Of a stretch of 44,168 bases of DNA, positions 26,745-35,435 are shown one piece after another. Within the stretch, counting starts at the first letter, position 1, and the number at the start of each line of letters is the position of its first letter. The notes under the pieces are model-generated. The model was not told the origin of the DNA. It searched no databases and saw only the letters and a program-made list of their open reading frames with translations. The DNA comes from Prochlorococcus sp. AG-402-I20 (GTDB lineage: Bacteria; Cyanobacteriota; Cyanobacteriia; PCC-6307; Cyanobiaceae). The stretch is taken from the NCBI GenBank assembly GCA_003216975.1, contig QCHY01000015.1, positions 1-44,168 on the forward strand, given 5' to 3'. The translations under genes were made by a program, and so were the position numbers.

Positions 26745-27965
26745 TTATTTAGGAACCATTGAATTACCTGCAACCCATGCACTTGTCCAGCAATGTTGGA
26801 AATTAAAACCACCAGTAATTCCATCAATATCTAATACCTCTCCTGCGAAAAACAACCCCTTACATATCTTACTTTCCATAGTTTTAAAATTAATTTCCTT
26901 AAGTGAAACACCACCAGCAGTTACAAATTCCTCACCAAAAGGACCACGACTGTTAATTAAATAACTATTCATTATTAAACATTTTATTAAAGACTCTTTT
27001 TGGTATTTAGATATATCTGACCATTTTAATTGACGATCAATACTTAAGCTTAAGAGAAGAGCATTCCATAGGCTTCTTGGTAATTTATTAAAAGGTTTAT
27101 TATTTATTAAGAACTTCTTACTATTTTTTAATTTAAATAAATCGAGTTTCGATCTAACTTCAACCTCGCTCATACAAAGCCAATTTATTTTTATTTCACC
27201 ATTATATTTATTAGCGTAAAGGTCTCTAGCACTAAATGCAGAAAGACGTAATATAACTGGTCCACTAAAACCTCTATGGGTTATCAAAATAGGGCCTTTA
27301 TCGACATATTTTTTTTTATTAATAGTAAGTTTTATTTGAGCATCTAAAGATATCCCAGAGCAGGATTTTAAATAGTTTTCAGAAGTAGAGAAAGAAAAAA
27401 GTGATGGAACAGGTTGAATAATTGAATGCCCAAGACTCATTGCTAGTCTACGTCCACTTGGATGGCTACCAGTACAAATCAAAACTTTTTTTGCTTCATA
27501 GTAATTATTTCCCTTAACTGACAAGTTAAAACCTTTTTTTGTTATTCGTATTTGCTTTACATGAGAATTAATAAATACTTTTACTCCAGATTTTTTTGCA
27601 ACATTTGTCAAACAACTTATAACATCTTCTGATGAATCAGAACAAGGAAACACTCGCCCATCTTTTTCTATTTTAAGACTAAGTCCTTGCTTTTGAAACC
27701 AATCAAAAGCATCAGATGTAGAAAACCTATTAAACAAGCCAATAAGTTGTTTCTCTCCTCTAGGATAATTATTTACTAAATTAGAGATTTCACAACATGA
27801 GTTAGTTAAGTTACACCTACCACCACCACTAATTCTAACTTTTTCTAGAACCTTTGATGTCCCCTCTAGTATCACAACTGATCTAAGTCCATTACTAATT
27901 GCAGTGATCGCCCCCATAAAACCAGAGGCACCACCACCAATAATTATGAGATCTGAAAGCATCAA
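26745..27965 (-). CDS. HI0933/BaiN-type FAD-dependent oxidoreductase
   Basis: A 406-residue flavoprotein. The FAD/NAD(P)-binding motif IIGGGASGFMGAITA is at the N terminus, followed by SGGGRCNLTNS. The C-terminal flavin motif GLFFAGEVLDIDGITGGFNF is typical of this family. The physiological substrate of cyanobacterial members is unknown. It converges with nothing; its promoter should lie within the 215-base AT-rich spacer before the 28181 gene. Confidence 0.88.
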   Translation of the reverse strand: MMLSDLIIIGGGASGFMGAITAISNGLRSVVILEGTSKVLEKVRISGGGRCNLTNSCCEISNLVNNYPRGEKQLIGLFNRFSTSDAFDWFQKQGLSLKIEKDGRVFPCSDSSEDVISCLTNVAKKSGVKVFINSHVKQIRITKKGFNLSVKGNNYYEAKKVLICTGSHPSGRRLAMSLGHSIIQPVPSLFSFSTSENYLKSCSGISLDAQIKLTINKKKYVDKGPILITHRGFSGPVILRLSAFSARDLYANKYNGEIKINWLCMSEVEVRSKLDLFKLKNSKKFLINNKPFNKLPRSLWNALLLSLSIDRQLKWSDISKYQKESLIKCLIMNSYLINSRGPFGEEFVTAGGVSLKEINFKTMESKICKGLFFAGEVLDIDGITGGFNFQHCWTSAWVAGNSMVPK

Positions 27966-28180
27966 CTAATAAACTTCCAATAATTTATATTTTAATAAAG
28001 TAATATGAAAATTATATATTTATAACTTTTATTTATTGAGTCAAAACTAATTTTTTAATATCAAAATTTTTTGATTTAAAGTAAATTAAAAAAATTAAAT
28101 CAGAAACACATTGTCTTGAAACGCAGTTGAAAGCTTAATTCTGTTCTTTTTTGTTGTATCTTTTCAAAAAATAAAAGAAT

Positions 28181-28396
28181 ATGGCCGGTCCAAAAAGAGA
28201 TGAAGCAAAATCTATTCTCTCTTATGTGAGACAAGAGCTTAGATATATGGATGAGGATCTAAGGAATGACGGTTTGCTTCCCGAATTATCTTCACTCAGG
28301 TCAGTGTATGAACAACTTTCTACATTATTAGAGCTTTCAGATGGAAGGAGAAAAAAGAAAGAGAAGCCAGAGTTTCCTGAAGACAAAAACCGGTAA
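28181..28396 (+). CDS. small protein, 71 aa, GLLPEL family (paralog at 24925)
   Basis: Paralog of the 67-aa protein at 24925. Shared: KRxE, RQELR, GLLPELSxLxxVY, KKKxKPEF. It has a slightly longer, charged C terminus (PEDKNR). Upstream is an AT-rich spacer shared with the flavoprotein gene; a strong terminator follows at 28423. Function unknown. Confidence 0.7.
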   Translation: MAGPKRDEAKSILSYVRQELRYMDEDLRNDGLLPELSSLRSVYEQLSTLLELSDGRRKKKEKPEFPEDKNR

Positions 28397-28422
28397 CAAG
28401 TATCTATCAAAGAAATTTGAGT

Positions 28423-28485
28423 AAAAAACAACTTATCAGTGAAATAAATCCCTAAGGGATTTATTTCACTGATAAGTTGTTTTTT
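28423..28485 (+). terminator. perfect 30-bp hairpin terminator
   Basis: Exact 30-nt inverted repeat (28423-28452 and 28456-28485) with a TAA loop. The right arm ends in six T and the left arm starts in six A, so it can work in both directions. It lies 26 nt after the 71-aa gene. The stem is longer than most intrinsic terminators. Confidence 0.8.
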
Positions 28486-28571
28486 AGTAGAGGAGTGGGT
28501 CAATAGTATATTCTTAATTGAGGACAACTATATTGATTCAAATTAGCAAATAACTCTATTTTGATAAAATA

Positions 28572-28748
28572 ATGAATAAACAAAACAAAAATTTTGGAGG
28601 TGAATCTAATCTTTTAAGTCCAATAAATAACATTAGTTTTTGGGAAAAAGGAGAAATGGCATATTCAGCTCTAAAAAAAATAAATGAGCTGAAAGCTAAT
28701 AATGAATTAGAGAAAGCAAAAACAATGTTGGCTGAATGGATTTTTTAG
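28572..28748 (+). CDS. small hypothetical protein, 58 aa
   Basis: ATG at 28572, TAG at 28746-28748. The N-terminal half is polar (Asn/Lys/Ser); the C-terminal half is a Lys/Glu/Leu helix, with FWEKGEMAYSALKKINELKA and AKTMLAEWIF. No membrane segment. Followed after 84 nt by the ribbon-helix-helix-like gene on the same strand; a pair is possible. Confidence 0.5.
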   Translation: MNKQNKNFGGESNLLSPINNISFWEKGEMAYSALKKINELKANNELEKAKTMLAEWIF

Positions 28749-28832
28749 AAAAAGTTACGTCAAGAAATAAATAAAATATTTGAAATTCAATCAAGAAGTA
28801 AGGTAAATTAAAATTTAATAAAATAGCTATGT

Positions 28833-29228
28833 ATGCCCTCTATAAGAAAAAGGATTGGCTATCTTCCCTCAATTAATGCGCAAGAGATGATAAGAAAAAT
28901 TGCAAATAAAGAAAAAATAAGCCAATCAAAAGTTGTAGGAATATTAGTGGAGGAGGCCTTAATAGCAAGAGATAGATTCAATTCTCAAAATTCAAATAAT
29001 TTAATTCGCAAGAACTTTTACAAAAATAACAATGATACGGATAATTCAAATAGCAAATATAATAACCTTGATGAATTGATTTCAGATAAAGGTATAACAT
29101 ACAAAACAAAAAATTATAATCGTAATTCAGAAGATCTTCTATTCGAATCAAAAGAAATAATTAACGAAGAGTTATTTGACCAGTTTAAACAATTTATTCT
29201 TTTTCAAAAAATGATACTAGATAAATAA
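28833..29228 (+). CDS. ribbon-helix-helix-like DNA-binding protein, 131 aa
   Basis: The first about 45 residues fit the CopG/MetJ ribbon-helix-helix pattern: a basic strand (MPSIRKRIGYLP), helix 1 (NAQEMIRKIANKEK), a turn with IS, then helix 2 (QSKVVGILVEEALIARD). The middle is Asn/Asp/Lys-rich and disordered; the tail is a helix (ELFDQFKQFILFQ). It may be a dimeric repressor; no target is known. Might act with the 58-aa protein before it. Confidence 0.55.
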   Translation: MPSIRKRIGYLPSINAQEMIRKIANKEKISQSKVVGILVEEALIARDRFNSQNSNNLIRKNFYKNNNDTDNSNSKYNNLDELISDKGITYKTKNYNRNSEDLLFESKEIINEELFDQFKQFILFQKMILDK

Positions 29229-29419
29229 TTAAGAATATTTTTTAAATGATTAATTAAAATCAATCACCAAATAAGAAAAATTAAAAAATAGCTATCATGA
29301 AGAATGCCGAGATCAACAAAAAACGCACATAAAAAAATCTAATGCACTAGAAAGGAATGGTATATGTTCTTCTAAAGATCACTCAACAAGTTTTTCTTAT
29401 AAGAAATCCTAAATATAAA

Positions 29420-29686
29420 ATGACAACAACAACAACTCGTCCAAAATCAAACTCTAATAATCTTCTTGAAGAAGCCTTAAATCAGCCTCCGATTGGAGAA
29501 ACAGCTAATTTTGCATGGAATGCAACTCCATTAGGTATTGCAGCAATATACAAAGGAAGTTCCCCTGCAAAACCTCCTTACGAACAAGCTATTAAAGAAG
29601 GTGAGGAATTAGCAATGGATTTAAGCAGAGAAGAGAAAGAATTTCATTTAACTCAAAAAGGTCTTGCACTTATCTTCTACTCGTAA
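29420..29686 (+). CDS. hypothetical protein, 88 aa
   Basis: Starts with MTTTTTRPKSNSNNLLEEAL. The rest, with NQPPIGETANFAWNATPLGI and YKGSSPAKPPYEQAIKEGEE, looks like a compact domain that ends LALIFYS. No membrane helix. The ATG at 29420 is chosen over a TTG/ATG extension reaching 29357, whose 21 residues look less conserved. Family unknown. Confidence 0.6.
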   Translation: MTTTTTRPKSNSNNLLEEALNQPPIGETANFAWNATPLGIAAIYKGSSPAKPPYEQAIKEGEELAMDLSREEKEFHLTQKGLALIFYS

Positions 29687-29740
29687 AACATAAATAAATA
29701 TATTAAACAAGCAGATCGAAACAAATATGGTAATAATTAA

Positions 29741-30076
29741 TCATTTATCTTCAACAGATGAGTCTATTACCCACTCGTCACACAGGCCAAGAAGAACAAG
29801 AGCCTTATCTTCCCAATCTGTATCAATAGACCAATCATAAGGTACCTCAAAAGATAATAGTATTTCGTTTTTATTTTTTTTATAGGTTTTACTTTTTGGT
29901 AGATTTTTATTAGTAATATTATTATCTAATAGAAAAACATCATCAGAATTAACGTATTCAGTATATCCTAGTTTTTTAATTTCTTCCTCGAATTTAAATT
30001 CCAGTCTTACATTAAAACAATGAGAATCATCCCAGTCTGTATAGTGTGCGAAATACTTATCCCAAGAATTTGGCAT
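29741..30076 (-). CDS. acidic hypothetical protein, 111 aa
   Basis: Rich in Asp, Glu and Trp (WDKYFAHYTDWDDSHCFNV, DWSIDTDWEDKALVLLGL). No signal peptide or membrane segment. It may form a small acidic beta-rich domain, but no family is recognised. It converges with the 88-aa gene. Confidence 0.6.
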   Translation of the reverse strand: MPNSWDKYFAHYTDWDDSHCFNVRLEFKFEEEIKKLGYTEYVNSDDVFLLDNNITNKNLPKSKTYKKNKNEILLSFEVPYDWSIDTDWEDKALVLLGLCDEWVIDSSVEDK

Positions 30077-30206
30077 TTACTTTTAGCAATACCGTAACAT
30101 TAAGGCACGGAAATAAATATTTCAAATAAGTGTATAAATCAATTAAATATTTGTATAGCAATAAATATCATCACCAATAAAAATATCTAAAATTCGTGAA
30201 AATTTC

Positions 30207-30410
30207 TTAATTGGTAAAAGTTAAAAAATTAAAATCGTTAAGGACCCAAGTACCCAAAGTAAGCAAAGCAAAACCTGCAAAAAACATCATAAGTGAAGCA
30301 ATTTTATATCTAGTAGCTTCAGAACCTCTTCTAAGCAAAAAGGTATCAGCAGCGAAAGAATTTGTTTGAGGGATCAGGTTTTGGGGAGTTTTTTTTCTTG
30401 ATGAAAACAT
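30207..30410 (-). CDS. small single-helix membrane protein, 67 aa
   Basis: A polar N terminus (MFSSRKKTPQNLIPQTNSFA) is followed by a hydrophobic helix at about 38-58 (IASLMMFFAGFALLTLGTWV). It lacks the ExxNxRxAM motif of high-light-inducible proteins. Function unknown. Confidence 0.6.
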   Translation of the reverse strand: MFSSRKKTPQNLIPQTNSFAADTFLLRRGSEATRYKIASLMMFFAGFALLTLGTWVLNDFNFLTFTN

Positions 30411-31037
30411 CTTTATATTTACGCTTTAACTAAATTAATGGAAATTTTCATCGACTGTGAAGGATACTGGGATAGAAGGCAGAAATAAAAGAAAACACAC
30501 TAAGCGAATAAAGTGTGACACTAGAAGTGAAGGTGATTGTTCTGAATGATTTTATAAAGATAAGCGGAGAAACATAAAAACAAAATCATTAAAGGAAATA
30601 TCTAATGGTAATCGTAAAAACAAGAATTTTTAATAGGCATCAAAGAAAAAAAGATTAATTAAAGGGAAGAGAGCAATGTAAAGGAATTTATAAAAGTTCG
30701 TACAAACTTTACAAAAGCTAACAGATGAGCTTGGTTGTTTTTAGGGCTCGAGTCCAAGCGAAGTTAATCATCTCTAATCTCATATAAAGATACTAGCAAC
30801 CAATTCCAATCAATTTATTTAGAAACCACACAAACAAATGTAAATGAATCCCCCTTCAAACCATTAGTTCGATTTAGTGAAGAGATATACAAAAATAACT
30901 TTATATGAAATGGTCAATAAACAAATTTAATTTAAAAACAAGTTTGATTAAAATAATCTCTTAAAATTGTGATTGATAACGCTAAAGCCCATATCAAATA
31001 TCATATGTAAGAAAAATCAATAAAAATTAGATTGATT
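30411..31037. other. long spacer with hairpin-rich segment
   Basis: 627 bases without a convincing gene. Features seen: CACACT/AGTGTG (30496-30517), the structured segment at 30690-30775, and the terminator at 31022. The rest is AT-rich. A small RNA is possible. Confidence 0.5.
30690..30775 (+). ncRNA. candidate structured RNA in the 30.4-31.0 kb spacer
   Basis: Hairpin 1: AAAGTT/AACTTT (30693-30710), loop CGTACA. Hairpin 2: AGATGAGCTTGG (30723-30734) can pair with CCAAGC (30754-30759) and, across an 8-nt bulge, TCATCT (30768-30773). The loop contains GGGCTCGAGT, GC-rich against its background. The strand is not proven, as the reverse strand folds similarly. No known Yfr motif was recognised. 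Confidence 0.3.
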
Positions 31038-31059
31038 TCAAGAATCAAGTCTAATTTTT
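31022..31059 (-). terminator. terminator of the MTHFR-like gene
   Basis: AAAAATTAGA (31022-31031) and TCTAATTTTT (31050-31059) form a stem with an inner TTGATT/AATCAA stem, interrupted by one unpaired G. The hairpin overlaps the stop of the leftward gene (31038-31040); the T-run lies on the outer stem. Confidence 0.6.
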
Positions 31060-31883
31060 AAGTTTCTTAAATGATATTCAGTAGAAACATTAGTTTCAAT
31101 TATTGGACATATTTTATATTGTGCATAAGTTTTTAATAATTCTGTAATCAAATCATTAGCAAAATCTACTGAGTCTAAAAATTCAGGAGAACAATAAACA
31201 CCTTTCCATGGTCTATATTTGAATCTAGCTAAGAATTGCTTGGAAGGAAGTAAAATACTTCCGAAAAACATAATATTAGATATTTTTGAGTTAGTATTAA
31301 TATTATCGATTACAATATTTAATAGTTTTTCAAGCCTGGTTTTCAAAAGTTTATAGTCAGTACCAAATTGAATCCATATAGAACTTACTAGACCTGATTG
31401 AAGCTTCTTTTCTAATCTTATAATCTCTTCTTTAAACAAAGACACAGGTAGGTATGGATTAAACGCAACTCCAATAGATAAATCTTTTTTTAGACATAAA
31501 GATTTATCTTTAAGATAATACAAAGCTGAAACAGAGTCTAATGTTGATCTTTTTTGTGAACCAGAAACTAGAAGTACTTGTTTACATCCAAAATATTCTG
31601 CATGCTGAAGAAACTTAATAAGAGAATCCTGAGTATTAGTCCTATTTCTTTTAAATTCATGAAAAATACTAAAATGAGGAATAATATTAATATCTGGGAA
31701 TTCTTCTCTAGAAATCTTAATTGAGTCTAACAGAAAATCTTTTTTCAAGTTGTTTTTGCAAGGTATATTAATTTGATAAAGACTATGTCTCTGATAAAAA
31801 GATAAGATCTTACGTAGTTCTTCAAATGATTTATAAGATATTTCTATCCTTATATTATTCAAGTTAAAAAAACTACCATTCAT
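31038..31883 (-). CDS. methylenetetrahydrofolate reductase-like FAD/TIM-barrel protein
   Basis: A 281-residue protein. Segments resemble MTHFR-fold proteins: IIPHFSIFHEFKRNRTNTQD followed by FLQHAEYFGCKQVLLVSGS (compare HLTC..R and GxxNVLVVSGD), then GVAFNPYLP, and SILLPSKQFLARFKYRPWKG near the C terminus (compare GIMPxxNxxQLxRF). Overall divergence is high, so catalytic competence is unsure. It may have a folate-linked or other C1 role. Its terminator is at 31022. Confidence 0.5.
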   Translation of the reverse strand: MNGSFFNLNNIRIEISYKSFEELRKILSFYQRHSLYQINIPCKNNLKKDFLLDSIKISREEFPDINIIPHFSIFHEFKRNRTNTQDSLIKFLQHAEYFGCKQVLLVSGSQKRSTLDSVSALYYLKDKSLCLKKDLSIGVAFNPYLPVSLFKEEIIRLEKKLQSGLVSSIWIQFGTDYKLLKTRLEKLLNIVIDNINTNSKISNIMFFGSILLPSKQFLARFKYRPWKGVYCSPEFLDSVDFANDLITELLKTYAQYKICPIIETNVSTEYHLRNLKIRLDS

Positions 31884-32004
31884 TTGTAATATAGTACAAA
31901 TTTAAATTAAAAAAATTCTATCATATTACAATTATTTAAACCCTTAAAAAGGATTAAATAAAATATTTTAATGAATTATTTAATGTAAATTATATATAAT
32001 TAAT

Positions 32005-32469
32005 TTATTTTCTTAACCATCTATAAATAGCTTTATCTTTAGAATCAATCTCTTCAAGAGAGCTATAATAGTAGTCGTTCCAACAATCAGAAGGGATTCC
32101 CAAAAATATCATTAAGTTAAGCGGGTATTCATTGTTATCAGTACATTTACGAAAATCATCTCTAAATAAAAATGTTGGTTTGCCTAAAGCAATAGCGACC
32201 CCAATCTCAATCATTACTCCCTCATCAGGAGGGGCTCCATTAACTATTGCAAATAAGCCATCAGATTGTTTAAGATCATTTAGGTTTGAGCACGCAACTT
32301 TATTAGCCCAGCAAGGCTTTGAAAAATCAATGTTACTATTACGAGAAAAAGGTTCCAAAACATTTACTCCCATAAACTCCAGTTTATTAATAAATTCCGG
32401 CAAAAGTTTTAATCGCCAGTGTTCAGAGAAACCATATGGAGAAGCTAGATAAAGTGTTTTACTTGACAA
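32005..32469 (-). CDS. nucleoside 2-deoxyribosyltransferase-like protein
   Basis: A 154-residue protein of the NDT/PF05014 type. TLYLASPYGFSE at the N terminus and PPDEGVMIEIGVAIALGKPT, with the likely catalytic Glu, match the family. Members move deoxyribose between bases or hydrolyse nucleotides. In cyanobacteria the substrate is unproven. The neighbouring MTHFR-like gene lies on the same strand 121 nt away. Confidence 0.78.
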   Translation of the reverse strand: MSSKTLYLASPYGFSEHWRLKLLPEFINKLEFMGVNVLEPFSRNSNIDFSKPCWANKVACSNLNDLKQSDGLFAIVNGAPPDEGVMIEIGVAIALGKPTFLFRDDFRKCTDNNEYPLNLMIFLGIPSDCWNDYYYSSLEEIDSKDKAIYRWLRK

Positions 32470-32542
32470 TGTATTTAATCTCCAAATAAGTCATATACAA
32501 ATTAATAGAGATAATATTAGCAGTGAATTTATCAACAAAATG

Positions 32543-32821
32543 CTAAGGATCAAATTTATCAATTTCGATGGTTGCATAATTTGCTTCATTTATGCTCTGA
32601 TTATTTTCAGAAAATCGCTGGTTTGCATCTTTTACTAATAATAATGAAAGGTCTTTAATATTAAAAATAAAATCTTTTTGATTTAAATACATTTTAGATA
32701 TTAATTCCTCAATCTCTGAGTTAAAGCTTGTATCAGACAACAAAATAATTGTAGTCCATCCTGTAATTACAGCCGAGAAGATAAGAGATAACTTAATAAG
32801 TTTACGTAAGGTATTTAGCAC
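32543..32821 (-). CDS. small membrane-anchored protein, 92 aa
   Basis: An N-terminal helix at about 10-28 (LIKLSLIFSAVITGWTTIIL) anchors an acidic, helical periplasmic or cytosolic tail with SEIEELISKMYLNQKDF. No known family. Confidence 0.55.
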   Translation of the reverse strand: MLNTLRKLIKLSLIFSAVITGWTTIILLSDTSFNSEIEELISKMYLNQKDFIFNIKDLSLLLVKDANQRFSENNQSINEANYATIEIDKFDP

Positions 32822-32894
32822 TTTGTAAAATTATAAATACACAAATTTATAATAACTAGTAAAAAAGAAAATGCACATTATAGTAAAAAGTTAA

Positions 32895-33164
32895 TCAAGC
32901 AGTCTTATTCTTATCAAAATCATATTCAACCCAATGTGATGCAAGCAATTGCTTCCAGGTATTTATAGAGTCTGTTTTCGTGACCTTTCTTCTACTTTTA
33001 AATATCATAGGTTTACCATTTGGAACGACCCCCCACATATCAATAGTGAAATCTGAAGAGTTCACTTCATTAGATGCCTTTTTAAAGTCAAAATGAATAG
33101 CCCATTTATTGTTTGGATCTATGAGCCAACCAATAGGTCCGTCTAAGTTGTTTACTTTAGCCAT
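32895..33164 (-). CDS. hypothetical protein, 89 aa
   Basis: Trp-rich soluble protein (IGWLIDPNNKWAIHFDFKKA, DMWGVVPNGKPMI, NTWKQLLASHWVEYDF). The start ATG at 33164 is preferred to a TTG one codon upstream. No recognised motif; predicted small beta-rich domain. Confidence 0.55.
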   Translation of the reverse strand: MAKVNNLDGPIGWLIDPNNKWAIHFDFKKASNEVNSSDFTIDMWGVVPNGKPMIFKSRRKVTKTDSINTWKQLLASHWVEYDFDKNKTA

Positions 33165-33327
33165 CAAAATACAAAGTCTTAATTTAGTTTTTAATTAAAA
33201 AAACATGCCTCGTCAAGCCTATGAATCTAAAGTGAAGTTAAAGAAATAATAATTTATAAAAGTTGAAAGAAAATTAATCATCAAAAAGAATAGATATAAT
33301 AACTTTATACTAACAAATTAATTAAAG

Positions 33328-33519
33328 ATGTCTTCTGAAGCTGGCAGCATGCAATGTAGAGGTTTAATAGAAGCTAAAGAAAGCCTCATAAAAGCAATGA
33401 ATTCACTAGGTGCAATCGAGAATTCAGATCATCTACAACAAACATTACGTGAAGTCTATAAAGAATTAGAAAAACTCCACGAATCCAGACGAATAAAAGA
33501 ATCTAATAATCTTAATTGA
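33328..33519 (+). CDS. small helical protein, 63 aa
   Basis: Mostly two charged helices (LIEAKESLIKAMNSLGAIEN, LQQTLREVYKELEKLHESRR). Resembles the GLLPEL pair in being small and helical but lacks their shared motifs. One Cys in MQCRG. Function unknown. Confidence 0.55.
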   Translation: MSSEAGSMQCRGLIEAKESLIKAMNSLGAIENSDHLQQTLREVYKELEKLHESRRIKESNNLN

Positions 33520-33769
33520 TAATAAGTAAATAATATCCAAGAAAGCAGACTAATCTTAAAATGAAATATCTAGATCAATATCTGTTTATCATTAGAGAAT
33601 AATTATTGACCTAAAGTATTGCTAATGTATTTATATTATTTTATTGGATGTCAGAAAATATTATAAAGACAACTAACCAAGCTTATAAAAATATAAGTAT
33701 AATATTTTTATATTTAAATTATAGAAATAAATTATTCTGCCTGATAAGATAGATAAAATTATTAATTTA

Positions 33770-34171
33770 ATGTCCGAAAAAGATATTGCCATCTGCCATT
33801 TAGATGACCTCGATAAAATGAGATCTGCTCCTAAACTAGATAAAGAACAATCAAAAATGCTGTTTAATGAACTTAGTTATATTATTCATAAATCAGATTG
33901 GCTAACTATAGGAGTCATGTCACCTTCATTAAAACAAGGAATCAATGCAGTAAGAAAAATTGAAGAAAAGTTTAAATTCAAAAAGATGAAATGCATAACA
34001 TTGCCTAATTCTGATGGCCCTATATTCTTAAAAGCAAATCAAAAAAGTGGTGAAATCCACGCTAGGATTGAATTTGGATTAGGAGAGGGTATATTAATTA
34101 CTTGTCAAAACTTTAACAATTCATTTTTCTCAAAAACAATTGGCCCTTTTCCATTAGATTTCTTTGACTAA
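33770..34171 (+). CDS. DUF1824 family protein
   Basis: A 133-residue protein. SDWLTIGVMSPSLKQGINAV, GPIFLKANQKSGEIHARIEF, EGILITCQNFNN and GPFPLDFFD in this order match DUF1824, a cyanobacterial family of unknown role, from memory. No membrane helix. Monocistronic. Confidence 0.65.
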   Translation: MSEKDIAICHLDDLDKMRSAPKLDKEQSKMLFNELSYIIHKSDWLTIGVMSPSLKQGINAVRKIEEKFKFKKMKCITLPNSDGPIFLKANQKSGEIHARIEFGLGEGILITCQNFNNSFFSKTIGPFPLDFFD

Positions 34172-34395
34172 AAATCATAACTCAAAATAATGTTATGTTT
34201 CGAATAACAAACTGCTAATTCTAAAAAGACTCAAAAAATAGAAATCTTTCAAAAGAACTGCTATCCTAATTTATAATGAAGCAAATCAAGATTAAATGTA
34301 TTACTAGAAATCAAAATTAATTATAGAAAAAAAGTATCAGATTTTTTTCATTAAACCTAATACACAAGAATTAATACATTCACCTTTGAATTTAA

Positions 34396-34851
34396 ATGGA
34401 TAAAGAAAGAAACAAGTTTTATCAATCTGGAGATGGCTCCTATTTTTACTCAGCCGATGATGCCTCCAAATGGGATCTTCTTGATAGAATTGGACAATTA
34501 AATCTCCTTCATATATTAAAAAAAGAATGGGAACCAGAAGAATCAAGTCAAAGTAAATTAAGAAAAGTTCTACAAGAAATAAATATAGATGAGTTTGAAG
34601 ATTTCATGGCTGATATCCTTGGGATATGCGAATCATTCGAGGAAATGGTATATGAATATGAAGGTAATATAAATTTAAGTCCTGAATACTTAGAGAGAGT
34701 TTATCCAGAAGAAAAAGAAAGTTTAGAAAAATTAAAAAAACAGATAAAGGAACATAAAGAATGGAAGGTGAAACATCAAGCCTCATACTCATTCTTTACC
34801 AGAAGGATCTTAGAAGAAAATGAAACCGACAATCAGGAAAATAATCAATAA
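34396..34851 (+). CDS. acidic helical hypothetical protein, 151 aa
   Basis: Highly charged and Glu-rich. Starts MDKERNKFYQSGDGSYFYSA; LEKLKKQIKEHKEWKVKHQ may form a coiled coil; a Glu/Asn tail ends it. Not recognised. Preceded by a 224-base AT-rich spacer. Confidence 0.6.
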   Translation: MDKERNKFYQSGDGSYFYSADDASKWDLLDRIGQLNLLHILKKEWEPEESSQSKLRKVLQEINIDEFEDFMADILGICESFEEMVYEYEGNINLSPEYLERVYPEEKESLEKLKKQIKEHKEWKVKHQASYSFFTRRILEENETDNQENNQ

Positions 34852-35435
34852 TTTGATTTTATAAAAAAACTCATGAGTAATGATAAACAAGGAAGAAAAT
34901 AAAAATCATGCAGTATATAAATTGGTATCAATGCAAAAGGCTGGAAAAATTTGAATACAAAGTTTAAAATGAGCTTTTATCAAAGCTCATTTAATCAAAA
35001 CCCACTGTGAGATCGCCAATTTAAATTCAAGATTTGATCAAGAGATTATCTATTTTTTGATTTAGTTATTAGTTCACGATACAATCATTTGAAGTCAGCT
35101 TACAAAAAAAATAATTAATAGTAGAAAAATAAGTCGTAATACAGGTAATTCGCTCAGGTTAATTTTGGAGTAAATCAAAAAATAGTGTGCTTAGAGTATA
35201 AATCAAAATTTTTACAACCCCTCAAAATTCCAGAGGACCTATTAATTACTCTGATGAAAATCAAATTAAAGTGATTTTACCTACACAACTTCCAAGAAAA
35301 TCCACTATAGTCTTAACAATTGTTTACATATGCATCTTTTATTGTTTGCCAGCATCAATCAAAACGATAATTATCGCGATGAAGCTTGGCCTCCACTGCT
35401 TTCTTACGCAAATTCATTCTGAAATTGAATTTGTA
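34852..35435. other. spacer with hairpin, possible 5' extension of the next gene
   Basis: About 580 bases. AAATGAGCTTT (34967-34977) pairs with AAAGCTCATTT (34982-34992), loop TATC, followed by only a weak T-run; it may end the preceding transcript. In the + frame of the next gene the sequence is open from 35202 with GTG at 35271, so coding may begin earlier than assigned. No other gene seen. Confidence 0.45.

Noticed and set aside
30207-30410. high-light-inducible protein
   Set aside because: Has one membrane helix but lacks the ExxNxRxAM chlorophyll-binding motif.
30729-30759. tRNA-like GGGCTCGAGTCC segment
   Set aside because: Looks like a T-loop but the flanks do not form a T-stem or a cloverleaf; treated as a hairpin.
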